Positions 44,489 to 55,534 of a stretch of 58,625 bases of DNA are shown in pieces. This DNA is from Acidobacteriota bacterium (GTDB taxonomy: Bacteria > Acidobacteriota > Terriglobia > Bryobacterales > Bryobacteraceae), in NCBI GenBank assembly GCA_018268935.1, contig JAFDVS010000089.1:566-59190 (forward strand), read 5' to 3'. Made by a program: the position numbers and the translations under genes. Positions within the stretch are counted from its first letter, which is position 1. Each line of letters starts with the position of its first letter. The notes beneath the pieces are model-generated. The model saw only the letters and a program-made list of their open reading frames with translations, was not told the DNA's origin and searched no databases.

Positions 44489-47400
44489 ATGATATTTCGA
44501 TCCCTGTTACGGCTGGCGGCCCTGTGCTTCGCCACCAGCCTGATCTATGCCCAAGTCGAACAAGGAGGCATCTCCGGTACGGTCATCGACCCGAGTGGTT
44601 CCTCCATTCCCAAGGCCAAGGTAACGGCCACCAATCAAGCCACCGGCGTCGCCGCAGTGGTCGAAACCACCGACAGCGGCAACTATAAGATCCCCTACCT
44701 CGCCGCCGGCAAATACAACCTCAGCGTCGAAATGCAGGGCTTCTCCACCAACAAGGTTTCCGACATCCCCGTCCTCGTCGGACAAATCGCCACCATCGAC
44801 GTCACTCTGCGCCCTGGCAGTGTGCACGAAGAGATCACCGTCACTTCCAGCGCGGTCATGGTGGACCAGGTGAGTTCTTCGCTCGGCTATGTCACCGGCG
44901 CCAAACAGATCATCGAACTTCCCACTGGACGCAGCCCCTACTCGCTGCTCACTCTGTCCCCCGGAGTCATCGCCGCCGGCAACACAGGAACGGGCCCCAT
45001 CGTCAGTGGCGGCCGCTCCAACACCAACGCCATTCTCTTCGATGGCCAGGATACGCGAAACAACTCCACTCTCGACAATGCCTATACTCCCCCGCAGGAA
45101 GCCGTCCAGGAAGTGCGCTTCGTCACCAACAGCTTCTCCGCCGAATATGGCCGGTCGGCCGGCGGCGTAGTGGTGGCCGCGGGCCGCTCCGGAGCCAATG
45201 AACTCCATGGCAGCGCTTACGATTACCTCCGCAATGACAAGCTCAATGCCAATAGCTGGGCCAACAATCGGAACAACGTCGCCAAAGGCCGCCAACGCCG
45301 CAACGAATACGGTTTCACCCTCTCCGGCCCCGTTTACCTGCCCAAAGTCTATGACGGCCGCAACAAAACTTTCTTCTTCTTCAACTGGGAGCAGGTGAAC
45401 GACCATGGCGTACAAACACCAACCGCCAACGTCCCCACCGCGCTGCAGAAAACAGGCGACTTCTCGCAGACCTTCACTGCCACCAACGCCCTGATTCGCG
45501 TCTTCGATCCCCTCACTACCGTCTCCGACCCCACCACCGGCAGCCGCTACAGCCGCAGTGTCTTCCCCGGCAACATCGTCCCCGCCAGCCGCTTCGACCC
45601 CATCACCCGCAAGCTGCTCGCCTACTACCCCGAGCCCACGCTCCCCAATTCCCCCACGGTGAACGTCAACTGGTCCGCCAACTTCGCCCAAATCGTAAAG
45701 ACTGACCGCTACTTCGTCCGCGGCGACCAGAACTTCGGCAACAAGAACAAACTGTTCTTCCGCTACGGCTATCAAACTACACCACGCACCAGCCCCTACA
45801 CCAACATCGCCTTCCCCGGAGAAGGAACCAACGGCGGCGGCAATCAGCAATCCATCTCGCAAAGCATGGCCCTCAGCGATACGCACACTTTCACCCCCAA
45901 CCTGTTCGGCGAATTCCGCGCCGGGTATACCCGCTCCGTCATCAAATTGACTCCGCTCAGTGTCGGCTTCGACATCACCACGCTCGGCCTGCCGTCTTAC
46001 CTCAAGGCGGCGTCCGCTGATGCGCTCTTCCCTCGCTTCAGTCTAGGCTCGGATTTCACTGCCCTCGGCCCCGACCGTGCCTCGCACAACATCGATGCCG
46101 AAACCACACCCGAGTTTCAGGCCCACTTCACCTGGCTTAAGGGCTCTCATGCCGTTAAGACCGGACTTGATATCCTCATCTGCCAGTTCAACACGTTCCG
46201 CCCCGACTACCCATCGGGATTCTTCACCTTTGCACGAGCCTACACACAAGGCCCCGATCCCGCGCTCGCTTCGGCCACCGCCGGCTACTCGCTGGCCAGT
46301 ATGCTGCTCGGCGCGCCAGAAAGCGGCCAGTTCACCATCGGCCCTTCGCTCGCACTCGCTCAACCCAGCTTCAACTGGTATCTCCAGGACGACTACAAAG
46401 TCACCCGCAAGCTGACCCTCAACCTCGGCATGCGCTTCGAATACCAGACCCCGTTCAAGGAGCGCTACAACCAGATCGCCTTCTTCGACGCCGCTCAGAT
46501 TGAGCCCACAACAGGACAGCGCGGTGTTCTCACCATGACCAGCGCCAACAATCGCTATCCCAGCGATCCCAACTACAACTGGGCCCCGCGCGTCGGTCTC
46601 GCCTATACATTCATGACCAACACCGTATTCCGCGCCGGATACGGCATCTTCTATGCCCCCGGCAGCGGCGGCGTCGGCTCCAGCCCCGGCGATCTCGGCA
46701 GCGGCTCCTCGGTCAGCACCAGCACCTTCTTCGGCCAGCCTGTTGCCGCACCCAACACGCCGGTGCCCGGCTCTTCATTGGCCGACCCATTCGTCGGCGG
46801 CCTGCGCCCCTATCCCAACAGCCTCGTCGGCAGCGGCGTCGGCGCCATTTGGCGCGATTGGCGCACGCCCATGAACCAGATGTGGAATGCCAACATCCAG
46901 CGCGGAGTCGGCAAAAACATGCTGTTCGAAGTGGCCTACATCGGTAGCCGCGGCCAGCGCATTTGGAACAACTACAATCGCAACGCCACCAACCCCACGT
47001 ACCTCTCCATGGGCACGGCGCTCAACAACCTGGTGACCAACCCCTTCTACGGAAAAATCTCCATCGGCACCCTCAGCGCGGCCACCGTGCGGCAAGGCGG
47101 CCTGCTGGTCCCCTATCCGCACTATACGGGCGTCAGCCAGATCCGCGCCTCCATCGGTGATTCCATCTACCACGGCTTCACCCTCCGCGCCGAACGCTCC
47201 TTCGATCACGGCCTTATGTTCCAGGCCTCCTTCACCGGCGCCAAGCTCATCGACAACGTCAATGAGCGCTTCCTCGGCGGCACCAACTACATCAATCCCT
47301 ACGACCTGAACATGTCCCGCTCCATCTCCGCCGCCGACGTCAACAAACGCTTCGTCGCCAATTACATCTACGAACTCCCCATCGGCCACGGCAAGACTCA

Positions 47401-47878
47401 CCTGTCGAAAGGCATCGTCGGATGGATCCTCGGCAACTGGCAGTCGAGCGGCATCCTCTCCGCGCAAACCGGCAACCCGCTTTCCATCACTCCGGCCTGC
47501 AGTTTCCCCGGCGTGAGTGGACTCGGTTGCTACGCCGTGAAGCTCCGCGACGGCAGTATTCCCGCCAATGAGCGCAACATGGATCGCTGGTTCGACACCA
47601 CGGCCTATGTCAATCCACCTGCCTATTCCTTCGGCGCCGGCGCGCGCACTGAGCCCAATCTTCGCAACCCCGGAACTTTCGCCTTCGACTCCGTCATGAG
47701 CCGCTGGCAGCCAATTCGCGAACGCATGCGCCTGCAATACCGCGCCGAGTTCTACAACCTCTTCAATCACCCGAACCTCGGTGCTCCTACCACAGGCATT
47801 ACCTCGTCTACCTTCGGCCGCATCACCTCCAAAGCGGGAAACCGCACCATGGCAATGGCCCTGCGCCTGGAGTTCTGA
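44489..47878 (+). CDS. TonB-dependent receptor-like (Oar-type) outer membrane protein
   Basis: An 1129-aa outer-membrane protein. A signal peptide (FRSLLRLAALCFATSLIYAQ) precedes a carboxypeptidase-regulatory-like beta-sandwich (GGISGTVIDPSGSSIPKAKV to about residue 105). A plug domain follows (GRSPYSLLTLSPGV, AEYGRSAGGVVV), then a large barrel ending in MAMALRLEF with the terminal Phe expected of outer-membrane barrels. Oar-like receptors are greatly expanded in Acidobacteria and are assumed to take up oligosaccharides or other large substrates. AGGAG lies upstream of the ATG at 44489. Followed directly by the GH71/99-like gene. Confidence 0.92.
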   Translation: MIFRSLLRLAALCFATSLIYAQVEQGGISGTVIDPSGSSIPKAKVTATNQATGVAAVVETTDSGNYKIPYLAAGKYNLSVEMQGFSTNKVSDIPVLVGQIATIDVTLRPGSVHEEITVTSSAVMVDQVSSSLGYVTGAKQIIELPTGRSPYSLLTLSPGVIAAGNTGTGPIVSGGRSNTNAILFDGQDTRNNSTLDNAYTPPQEAVQEVRFVTNSFSAEYGRSAGGVVVAAGRSGANELHGSAYDYLRNDKLNANSWANNRNNVAKGRQRRNEYGFTLSGPVYLPKVYDGRNKTFFFFNWEQVNDHGVQTPTANVPTALQKTGDFSQTFTATNALIRVFDPLTTVSDPTTGSRYSRSVFPGNIVPASRFDPITRKLLAYYPEPTLPNSPTVNVNWSANFAQIVKTDRYFVRGDQNFGNKNKLFFRYGYQTTPRTSPYTNIAFPGEGTNGGGNQQSISQSMALSDTHTFTPNLFGEFRAGYTRSVIKLTPLSVGFDITTLGLPSYLKAASADALFPRFSLGSDFTALGPDRASHNIDAETTPEFQAHFTWLKGSHAVKTGLDILICQFNTFRPDYPSGFFTFARAYTQGPDPALASATAGYSLASMLLGAPESGQFTIGPSLALAQPSFNWYLQDDYKVTRKLTLNLGMRFEYQTPFKERYNQIAFFDAAQIEPTTGQRGVLTMTSANNRYPSDPNYNWAPRVGLAYTFMTNTVFRAGYGIFYAPGSGGVGSSPGDLGSGSSVSTSTFFGQPVAAPNTPVPGSSLADPFVGGLRPYPNSLVGSGVGAIWRDWRTPMNQMWNANIQRGVGKNMLFEVAYIGSRGQRIWNNYNRNATNPTYLSMGTALNNLVTNPFYGKISIGTLSAATVRQGGLLVPYPHYTGVSQIRASIGDSIYHGFTLRAERSFDHGLMFQASFTGAKLIDNVNERFLGGTNYINPYDLNMSRSISAADVNKRFVANYIYELPIGHGKTHLSKGIVGWILGNWQSSGILSAQTGNPLSITPACSFPGVSGLGCYAVKLRDGSIPANERNMDRWFDTTAYVNPPAYSFGAGARTEPNLRNPGTFAFDSVMSRWQPIRERMRLQYRAEFYNLFNHPNLGAPTTGITSSTFGRITSKAGNRTMAMALRLEF

Positions 47879-47879
47879 C

Positions 47880-49109
47880 GTGAGACGAATCATCCTTCCG
47901 CTCATCCTCGCCTGCCTCGCGCAGGCGGCAGACGTCGATCCCAGCACCATCGACAAAAAGGTGCTCCTCGGCTATCAGGGCTGGTTCGCCTGCGCCTCCG
48001 ATGACGCCGGCCGTTGGGTCCACTGGTTTCGCGGCGTCCCCACGCTCGATGCCCTCACCGTCGACATGTACCCCGACGTGAGCGAACTGGAACCCGACGA
48101 GCAATGCCCGGTCCCCAACATGACCATCGGAGAAAAGCCCGCCTATCTCTTCTCCTCCCGTAACGCCAAAACGGTCAACCGCCACTTCCGCTGGATGAAG
48201 GACTACGGTCTCGACGGTGTCCTCGTCCAGCGCTTCGTCAACGGTATCCCCGGTAAGCAGCGTGAGGGCGATGTCGTGCTCAGGAACATCATGGCGGCCG
48301 CGCGCGAGCACGGACGAGCATTCGCCATCGAGTACGACATCTCCGGAGGCAACCCCGACACCTTCGTCCAAACCCTGAAGGACGACTGGATCTACCTCGT
48401 CGAGAAGATGAAAATTACCGAACATCCCATGTACCTCCATCACAACGGCAAGCCCGTTGTGTCCATCTGGGGCATGGGGCTCGATGACGGACCGGGCCAT
48501 CCGCCCGCGGAAGCACAAGTCGCCAAAGAGCTGATCACATGGTTCAAAGAGCGTGTCACCTACATGGGTGGCACGCCCTCCCGCTGGGGCACGCTCACCA
48601 ACGACTCGAAGAAAACCGAAGACTGGGGCGAAACCTACGCCATGATGGACATCGTCCAACCCTGGACCGTAGGCCGCTATTCCACCCTCGACCTTGCAGA
48701 CAGGTGGAAGGACAACATGCTTGTCCCCGACCTCAAGAAAACCGCCGCCAACAACCAGATCTACATGCCGGTCATCTTCCCCGGCTTCTCCTGGAACAAC
48801 CTGAAGCAGAACGACCGGCCCAACCAGATCCCACGTCTTGGCGGTGAATTCCTCTGGCGGCAGGCCTACAACGCAAAAACCGCCGGCGCCACCGTCCTCA
48901 AAATCGCCATGTTCGATGAAGTGGACGAAGGCACGGCAGTCTTCAAACTCGCCTCTAAGCGCTCCGACGCGCCCGATCAGGGTTTTTGGCTCACTCTAGA
49001 CGCCGACGGCCACGATCTCCCCAGCGACTGGTATCTCCGTCTCGCCGGAGCCATCACCCGCATGTTTCACGGCGAACTGGAGCCAACCCCGAAGCTACCA
49101 AATGATTAG
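47880..49109 (+). CDS. secreted glycoside hydrolase family 71/99-like protein
   Basis: A 409-aa exported protein. Signal peptide RRIILPLILACLAQAA is followed by a barrel with motifs LLGYQGWFACASDDAGRWVH, GVLVQRFV, FAIEYDISGG, YMPVIFPGFSWNNL and KIAMFDEVDEGTAVF. These resemble GH71/GH99 and related 'xylosidase/arabinosidase' proteins that cleave alpha-glucans or alpha-mannosides. The substrate is not determined. The GTG start lies 1 bp after the TonB receptor stop, so both are almost certainly co-translated and act on the same glycan. Confidence 0.82.
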   Translation: MRRIILPLILACLAQAADVDPSTIDKKVLLGYQGWFACASDDAGRWVHWFRGVPTLDALTVDMYPDVSELEPDEQCPVPNMTIGEKPAYLFSSRNAKTVNRHFRWMKDYGLDGVLVQRFVNGIPGKQREGDVVLRNIMAAAREHGRAFAIEYDISGGNPDTFVQTLKDDWIYLVEKMKITEHPMYLHHNGKPVVSIWGMGLDDGPGHPPAEAQVAKELITWFKERVTYMGGTPSRWGTLTNDSKKTEDWGETYAMMDIVQPWTVGRYSTLDLADRWKDNMLVPDLKKTAANNQIYMPVIFPGFSWNNLKQNDRPNQIPRLGGEFLWRQAYNAKTAGATVLKIAMFDEVDEGTAVFKLASKRSDAPDQGFWLTLDADGHDLPSDWYLRLAGAITRMFHGELEPTPKLPND

Positions 49110-49867
49110 AACGTTTGCCGGCTGCGGCGGATCCGATAATCCTCCACGGCCGGCATCCGGATAATCCGGCACATCTCATACATCCGCGACCGCGCGCGCA
49201 TCCCGATGCGCTCCGCCAGCGTCGACTTCACGCCCATCGCCGAAGCCGCGCGTTCCGTGATCCCCATCCCCGCATCCTGATCAATCAGGTTCGTCGTCGC
49301 AATCGTCGCCTTCCGGTTGTTGCAGCGATAAGTAATGATCGACGTCACCGTGTCTTCCACCCAATCCGTCACCCGGTGCGCTCCTAGATCATCGAGTAAC
49401 AGCACTTCGGCATCCAGCGCAATCCGATACGCCTCCCGATCGCTCGACCCCGAGTTCGGGTCATACCCCGACCGGATCCGCTCCAGCAGATTCTGATAGT
49501 CGAAGAAAATCCCTTCAAATCCCTTGGCAATCAGCAACCGCAGCGCAGCCACGGCCAAGTGAGTCTTCCCCGTACCCGGATCGCCAATCAGCAGCAACCC
49601 CGGCTTCTCCAACCCGGGAAACTCCCGCGCATACGTCCGCACCGTAGTCAGCACTTGACCCAAAGCGCGGTTCGCCGTCGGATTATCCTGCGGCAGCGAA
49701 AAGCTATCGAGCGAAGCGTTCTGATACAGCAGGGGAATCTGCGATCGCTCCAGCAGCACCGTCGAGCGTTCCGCCAACGCGCACTGGCATCGCTCAGCGG
49801 CAGTAATGCCATCCCGCTCAATGACGCGAAACCCGGTGCCTCCGCAAACAGGACATGTATCGGCCAT
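49106..49867 (-). CDS. DnaC-like AAA+ ATPase with N-terminal zinc finger
   Basis: A 253-aa helicase-loader-type ATPase. An N-terminal zinc-binding part (CPVCGGTGFRV then CQC) precedes the AAA+ core with Walker A GDPGTGKTH, Walker B VLLLDDLGAH and sensor-1 ATTNL. This is the DnaC/DnaI architecture used to load the replicative helicase. An IS21 IstB identity is unlikely because no transposase is adjacent. It follows the biotin carrier gene by 3 bp on the same strand. Confidence 0.82.
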   Translation of the reverse strand: MADTCPVCGGTGFRVIERDGITAAERCQCALAERSTVLLERSQIPLLYQNASLDSFSLPQDNPTANRALGQVLTTVRTYAREFPGLEKPGLLLIGDPGTGKTHLAVAALRLLIAKGFEGIFFDYQNLLERIRSGYDPNSGSSDREAYRIALDAEVLLLDDLGAHRVTDWVEDTVTSIITYRCNNRKATIATTNLIDQDAGMGITERAASAMGVKSTLAERIGMRARSRMYEMCRIIRMPAVEDYRIRRSRQTF

Positions 49868-49870
49868 ACC

Positions 49871-50283
49871 TTACTCTAGTGTGACAAGAACCTGACCCGC
49901 CGCGATGCTCGCCCCTTCCTTGGCACTCACGGCCGTGACCTTCCCGTCCTTCGGAGCCTTCATCTCGTTCTGCATCTTCATCGCTTCCACCACCACCAAT
50001 CCCTGCCCTTCTTCCACCGCATCGCCAGCACTCACCAGCACGCGCACCACTTTCCCTGGCATCGGCGCCACAATATCAGCCCGGCCCTGCCGCCCATGAT
50101 GCCGCGACCCCGAACTCAGTTCGCGCGGATCTTCCAGTTCAAACTCCAGGATCTGTCCATTCAGATCCACCACATATCCCTTGTGGTTCCGGCTCACCCG
50201 CGCTTCCAGGGAACGTGTTCCATCCAGAATCGAATACAACCCCGGCTCAATCTCCGAGATCTGCCAGTTCGGCGGTAATCCCT

Positions 50284-50287
<4 letters not shown>
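49871..50287 (-). CDS. biotin carboxyl carrier protein of an acyl-CoA carboxylase
   Basis: A 138-aa protein. The C-terminal biotinyl domain has the EAMKM motif with Lys104 as the biotin attachment site, preceded by VAPMPGKVVRVLVSAGDAVE. The N-terminal 60 residues are a small beta-rich domain typical of propionyl- or methylcrotonyl-CoA carboxylase carriers. The ATG at 50287 overlaps the accC stop by 4 bp (ATGA). No carboxyltransferase gene is in this window, so the enzyme is completed by a gene elsewhere. Confidence 0.88.
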
Positions 50288-51780
<1,493 letters not shown>

Positions 51781-51789
51781 GTAGGGGTG

Positions 51790-51795
51790 ATTGTA
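51790..51795 (-). promoter_or_regulatory. -10-like element of accC
   Basis: TACAAT on the minus strand ends 9 nt before the accC ATG. The -35 region is not well matched, and no Shine-Dalgarno sequence lies between the hexamer and the start codon. Confidence 0.4.
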
Positions 51796-51877
51796 CCAGA
51801 GCGACCACCTTCATTCGCGCAACCGCGAGCTAGTCGCCGGTTGACAGACCCTCAGGTTGCCAAACACCCGCCTCCAG

Positions 51878-51883
51878 TACAAT
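51878..51883 (+). promoter_or_regulatory. -10-like element of the enolase-superfamily gene
   Basis: TACAAT lies 7 nt before the ATG at 51891, with TTGCCA 15 bp upstream as a weak -35. The 7-nt space contains GGAGG, so the gene could be read either from a near-leaderless transcript or from a longer one. Confidence 0.35.
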
Positions 51884-51890
51884 ACGGAGG

Positions 51891-53144
51891 ATGCAACGTC
51901 GCCACGCACTCCACCTCCTCACTGCCCTCCGGCTCTTAGGCAAGCCCGCAAAGGCCATCATCCGCGACGTCACCTTCACCCGCGTCGATGGCCACTACGA
52001 TTCCCTCACCGGCATGGATCGCCAGCACCAGGTCCAACCCAATCACGTCTACGAAGAGCTTCGTCCTAAGCCCTATCGTGACGCCGATAACCCAGCACCC
52101 CGCAAGGCAGCCGTCTCAGCGCTCTACCTAAAAATCACCACCGACGCCGGAGTCGAAGGCATCTACGGCCCCATCGACAAAGAAGCCGCCATCGTCGTCG
52201 ATCAGCAACTCCGAGCCTTCCTTACCGGCAAAGACGCGCTCGCCGGCGAAACACTCTGGGATCAGCTCTACCGCCTCAACCGCCACTCCACCCGCGGCCA
52301 CTTCATGATGGCCATCTCCGCCGTCGACAACGCCCTCTGGGACCTGCGCGGCCGTTACTTCGAAGCCCCCGTCTATCGCCTCCTCGGCGGCCCAACGCGC
52401 GCCAAAGTCGAAGCCTACGGAAGTTGCCTCGGTTTCTCCGTCCAACCCGACGCCGTCGCCAAACAATGCGTGACGCTTCAGAAGCAGGGCTTCCGTCACC
52501 AGAAATGGTTCATCGCCTACGGCCCCGGCGACGGCCTGGAAGGCATGGCCAAGAACGTCGAACTCGTCCGTACCCTCCGCCAATCCATGGGCCCCTATGT
52601 CGAGATCATGTTCGACGCCTTCATGGGCTGGGATCTCAACTACGCCATCCGCTGGGCCAAGCAGGTTGAAGAATACCGCCCGCGCTGGATCGAAGAAGCC
52701 TTCGCCCTCGAAAAGATCGAAAGCTTCGCCGCGCTCCGCCGCGCCACCAGCATTCCCGTCGCTTCCGGCGAGCATCTCTACAACCGCTGGCACACCCAGG
52801 ACTACCTCAAGGCAGGCGCACTCAACGTCGTCCAGGCCGACCCCGAATGGTGCGGCGGCGTCAGCGAACTCACCAAGATCTGTTCCCTCGCCTCCATCTA
52901 CGACGCCCAGGTCATCCCCCACGGCCACAGCCTGCACGCCGCTCTGCACGTCGTCGCCAGCCAGTCTCCCATGACCTGCCCGCTCGTCGAATTCCTCATC
53001 ACCAAGATGCGGTCTTACTATCACTTCGAAAAACAACCGATCATCCCCGTCAACGGAATGATCACCTTGCCCGAAAGACCGGGCTTCGGGATCGAACTCG
53101 ATCCCGCCAAGATCGAAAAACAATCCCCCGTCAAGTGGAGCTAA
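51891..53144 (+). CDS. mandelate racemase / muconate lactonizing enzyme family dehydratase
   Basis: A 417-aa enolase-superfamily protein. The capping domain (about 25-150) is followed by the barrel with metal ligands Asp in EIMFDAFMGWD, Glu in PRWIEEAFAL and Glu in PVASGEHLY. The likely catalytic His is in VIPHGHSLHAAL. This pattern fits acid-sugar dehydratases of the rhamnonate/mandelate type, acting by proton abstraction next to a carboxylate. Substrate unknown. The N-terminus QRRHALHLLTALRLL could be a weak Tat signal. The stop overlaps the next gene's start (TAATG). Confidence 0.87.
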   Translation: MQRRHALHLLTALRLLGKPAKAIIRDVTFTRVDGHYDSLTGMDRQHQVQPNHVYEELRPKPYRDADNPAPRKAAVSALYLKITTDAGVEGIYGPIDKEAAIVVDQQLRAFLTGKDALAGETLWDQLYRLNRHSTRGHFMMAISAVDNALWDLRGRYFEAPVYRLLGGPTRAKVEAYGSCLGFSVQPDAVAKQCVTLQKQGFRHQKWFIAYGPGDGLEGMAKNVELVRTLRQSMGPYVEIMFDAFMGWDLNYAIRWAKQVEEYRPRWIEEAFALEKIESFAALRRATSIPVASGEHLYNRWHTQDYLKAGALNVVQADPEWCGGVSELTKICSLASIYDAQVIPHGHSLHAALHVVASQSPMTCPLVEFLITKMRSYYHFEKQPIIPVNGMITLPERPGFGIELDPAKIEKQSPVKWS

Positions 53145-53146
53145 TG

Positions 53147-54772
53147 ATGAAGCCCAGCCTTCTGGCCCTGTTGCCCTGTGCCCTCTTCGCGCAGGTTCCC
53201 GATTCCGTCATTGTCGAGAAAGGGATCGAATACTCCCGAGTCGGCGAACGCACCGACCTCGACATCGCCCGCCCCAAGGCCGATGGCCCGCCCCGCGCCG
53301 CCATCGTCGCCGTCCACGGTGGCGGATTCCGAGCCGGCAAGCGCGAGGGCTACTCCGCCCTCATCGTGAAGCTCGCCGAACGCGGCTATGTCGCCGCCAC
53401 CATCGACTACCGCCTGTCCCCGAAACACCAGTTCCCGGCGCACCTCGAAGATGCCAAAGCCGCGGTCCGTTGGATGAGGGCCAATGCCGCCAAATACAAC
53501 ATCGACCCCGACCGCATCGGCGTCGTCGGCGGTTCCGCCGGTGGCCATCTCGCCCTCATGCTCGGGCTCACCGAAGGTGTGAAAGAATTCGAAGGCTACG
53601 GCCCGAACCTCGATCAATCGAGCAAGGTGCAATGCGTCGTCAACTACTACGGCCCGACGGATTTCACCAAGTCCTACGGCAAGAGCGTCGATGCCGCCGA
53701 AGTGCTCCCCCTCTTCCTCGGCGGCGATCTCGAACACCAGGAAGTGGCCCACCGCAAATCAAGCCCGCTCAACTGGGTGAACCCCAATGCCGCCCCTGTG
53801 CTCTCTATCCACGGCACCAAAGATCGCTACGTCGCCTACGAGCACTCCGTTTGGATCACCGAACGCCTTCGCGCGGCTGGCGTCGAAGCGGAACTGCTAG
53901 GCCTCGATGGCGCCGACCACGGCTTCAAAGGCGCCGATGCCGCCAAGGCCGAAAACGCCATGTTCGCCTGGTTCGACAAACACCTCGCCCCCAAGAAGCA
54001 GCGGAAACTTCTCGTTGCCGATCACGGCCCGCTCGGCGAGGTCCTCCTCGTCGATTTCCCTTCCGGCAAGGTGCACTGGAAACTCCCCAACAACCGCAGC
54101 CACGATGTGCAACCGCTCCCCAACGGCCACGTCCTCTACACCAACGGCCCCGGCAAACGAGCCATCGAAGTCGACGCCAATCAAAAGGAAGTCTGGAGCT
54201 ACAGCGAAGGCCGCGAACACGTCATCGCCGCCGAACGTCTCGCCAACGGCAACACCCTCATCGGCGACGCCGTGAAAGGCGAAGTCATCGAGGTCACCCC
54301 CGACAAAAAAGTCGTATGGCAATACGCCAGCCCCGACCTCGACAAGATGAAAATGCGCAATGTGCGCTCGACACCACAAGGCACCGTGCTCATCGCCATC
54401 GAACGCATGGGCAGGATTATCGAAGTCGATCGCTCCGGCAAGATCGTCTGGACCTTCATTCCCGAAGGCGAAGCCAAGCGTCTCCCCTACCGCGCCATCC
54501 GACTCGCCAACGGCAACACTCTCGTCTCCATGACCGACCCTGGCGAAGCGGTCGAGGTCGACAAGAGCGGCAAGATCGTCCGCTCCTTCGGCGGCAATCA
54601 GATGAAGATGCGCATGGGCTGGATCTCCGGCACCGAAGTTGTCCCCGGCGGCGGCTTTCTGCTCGACGACTACACCGGACGCCGCATCGTCGAAGTCAAT
54701 GCAAGCGGCGACGTCGTAGCCGAATGGAAGACCGGCGCGCGCACCATCGCCAGCATCGCCCTCGTCCCGTAG
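53147..54772 (+). CDS. secreted esterase fused to a beta-propeller
   Basis: A 541-aa two-domain protein. After signal peptide KPSLLALLPCALFAQ, residues 20-280 are an alpha/beta-hydrolase of the BD-FAE/HSL type: oxyanion HGGGFRAGK, nucleophile Ser130 in GGSAGGH, Asp226 in HGTKDRYV and His258 in ADHGF. Residues about 285-541 form repeated four-strand blades (GPLGEVLLVDFPSGKVHWKL, NGHVLYTNG, KGEVIEVTPDKKVVWQY, LANGNTLVSM) like PQQ/arylsulfotransferase-type propellers. The esterase may deacetylate polysaccharides. Start chosen for GGAG spacing of 6 nt; the ATG at 53144 is equally in frame. Confidence 0.85.
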   Translation: MKPSLLALLPCALFAQVPDSVIVEKGIEYSRVGERTDLDIARPKADGPPRAAIVAVHGGGFRAGKREGYSALIVKLAERGYVAATIDYRLSPKHQFPAHLEDAKAAVRWMRANAAKYNIDPDRIGVVGGSAGGHLALMLGLTEGVKEFEGYGPNLDQSSKVQCVVNYYGPTDFTKSYGKSVDAAEVLPLFLGGDLEHQEVAHRKSSPLNWVNPNAAPVLSIHGTKDRYVAYEHSVWITERLRAAGVEAELLGLDGADHGFKGADAAKAENAMFAWFDKHLAPKKQRKLLVADHGPLGEVLLVDFPSGKVHWKLPNNRSHDVQPLPNGHVLYTNGPGKRAIEVDANQKEVWSYSEGREHVIAAERLANGNTLIGDAVKGEVIEVTPDKKVVWQYASPDLDKMKMRNVRSTPQGTVLIAIERMGRIIEVDRSGKIVWTFIPEGEAKRLPYRAIRLANGNTLVSMTDPGEAVEVDKSGKIVRSFGGNQMKMRMGWISGTEVVPGGGFLLDDYTGRRIVEVNASGDVVAEWKTGARTIASIALVP

Positions 54773-54799
54773 TGGTGACGCGGGCCTCCAGGCCGGCGG

Positions 54800-55522
54800 C
54801 TAATTTTTAGCCAACACCTCCTCCAACGTATCCGCCATCACGAACTGATCGAAATAAATCGAATCCACCGAAGGCCGGTGCGGGCTGCGATGAATCCCCG
54901 GCTGACAAAAATAAACCGCCTCCGCCCCCTTCGTCTTCAACTTCTTATCCATCGCCAACGAGCCATCGAACCACAACCGCACATTCCCCTTCGTTGCATC
55001 CTCTGACCAGCGCACATGCATCGCCAGGTGATGCCACTTCCCCGTCACAAACTCCGCTTCCCACTCCGTTCCATTGCGCCCCAGATTCCCCGTGCCATAG
55101 CGAATCATCGCCCCGCCGCCCTCCTTCGGCTCCACCCACCACGTCATTACATTGTTATAGCGAGGCGGCGGAGCACCTTCCCAATAGAAGAAATTATCCC
55201 GATCCTTCGGAGCCTCGGCCATATACAAATAGAACGACAAGTACGTATCCGCCCCCTCTGCCACCGTAATCCGTGGACCACCCAACTGAGCCCGTAACTG
55301 CCGGTCGTTGAAAACATCATCGGGATGAATCGTCACCTTCACGGCATGCTTGCCCTGCCGCACGACATCCGTCACCACCTGAATATTCCGCGGCGTTCCG
55401 TTCTGCCCGCGCGTGCCCGTATTCGCAAACTGGCTCAAATCCCCAGTCTCAAAGTCCGCGCGCCACAACACCTCCGCCGGCGCAATCATCACCACCATCC
55501 ACAACAACCCAAGAAATCTCAT
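54800..55522 (-). CDS. secreted polysaccharide-lyase-like protein (heparin lyase I type)
   Basis: A 240-aa protein with signal peptide RFLGLLWMVVMIAPAEV. It is a beta-jelly-roll: VLWRADFETGDLSQFANT, HAVKVTIHPDD, YLSFYLYMAE, GKWHHLAMHVRWSED, GNVRLWFDG and VDSIYFDQFVMADTLEEV. This resembles the family of heparin lyase I-like and related polysaccharide lyases; catalytic residues cannot be assigned with confidence, and it could instead be a carbohydrate-binding lectin-like protein. It starts 12 bp after the beta-helix gene, forming a polysaccharide-targeting operon. Confidence 0.75.
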   Translation of the reverse strand: MRFLGLLWMVVMIAPAEVLWRADFETGDLSQFANTGTRGQNGTPRNIQVVTDVVRQGKHAVKVTIHPDDVFNDRQLRAQLGGPRITVAEGADTYLSFYLYMAEAPKDRDNFFYWEGAPPPRYNNVMTWWVEPKEGGGAMIRYGTGNLGRNGTEWEAEFVTGKWHHLAMHVRWSEDATKGNVRLWFDGSLAMDKKLKTKGAEAVYFCQPGIHRSPHRPSVDSIYFDQFVMADTLEEVLAKN

Positions 55523-55534
55523 GAAACAGGCTCC

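Noticed and set aside
44507..47956. Long minus-strand frames opposite the TonB receptor (459 and 393 codons)
   Set aside because: Both are Gly/Val/Glu-rich shadows without start signals or domains, and the receptor reads through with a complete plug and barrel.
49106..49867. IstB component of an IS21-type insertion sequence
   Set aside because: There is no istA-like transposase nearby and no terminal inverted repeats seen; the zinc-finger N-terminus and operon position fit a DnaC-type loader better.
54783..54808. GGCC-TCCA-GGCC hairpin plus TTTTT between the esterase fusion and the lyase-like gene as a rho-independent terminator
   Set aside because: The stem has only four pairs and the T run starts 9 nt after it, so the pattern is too weak to call.
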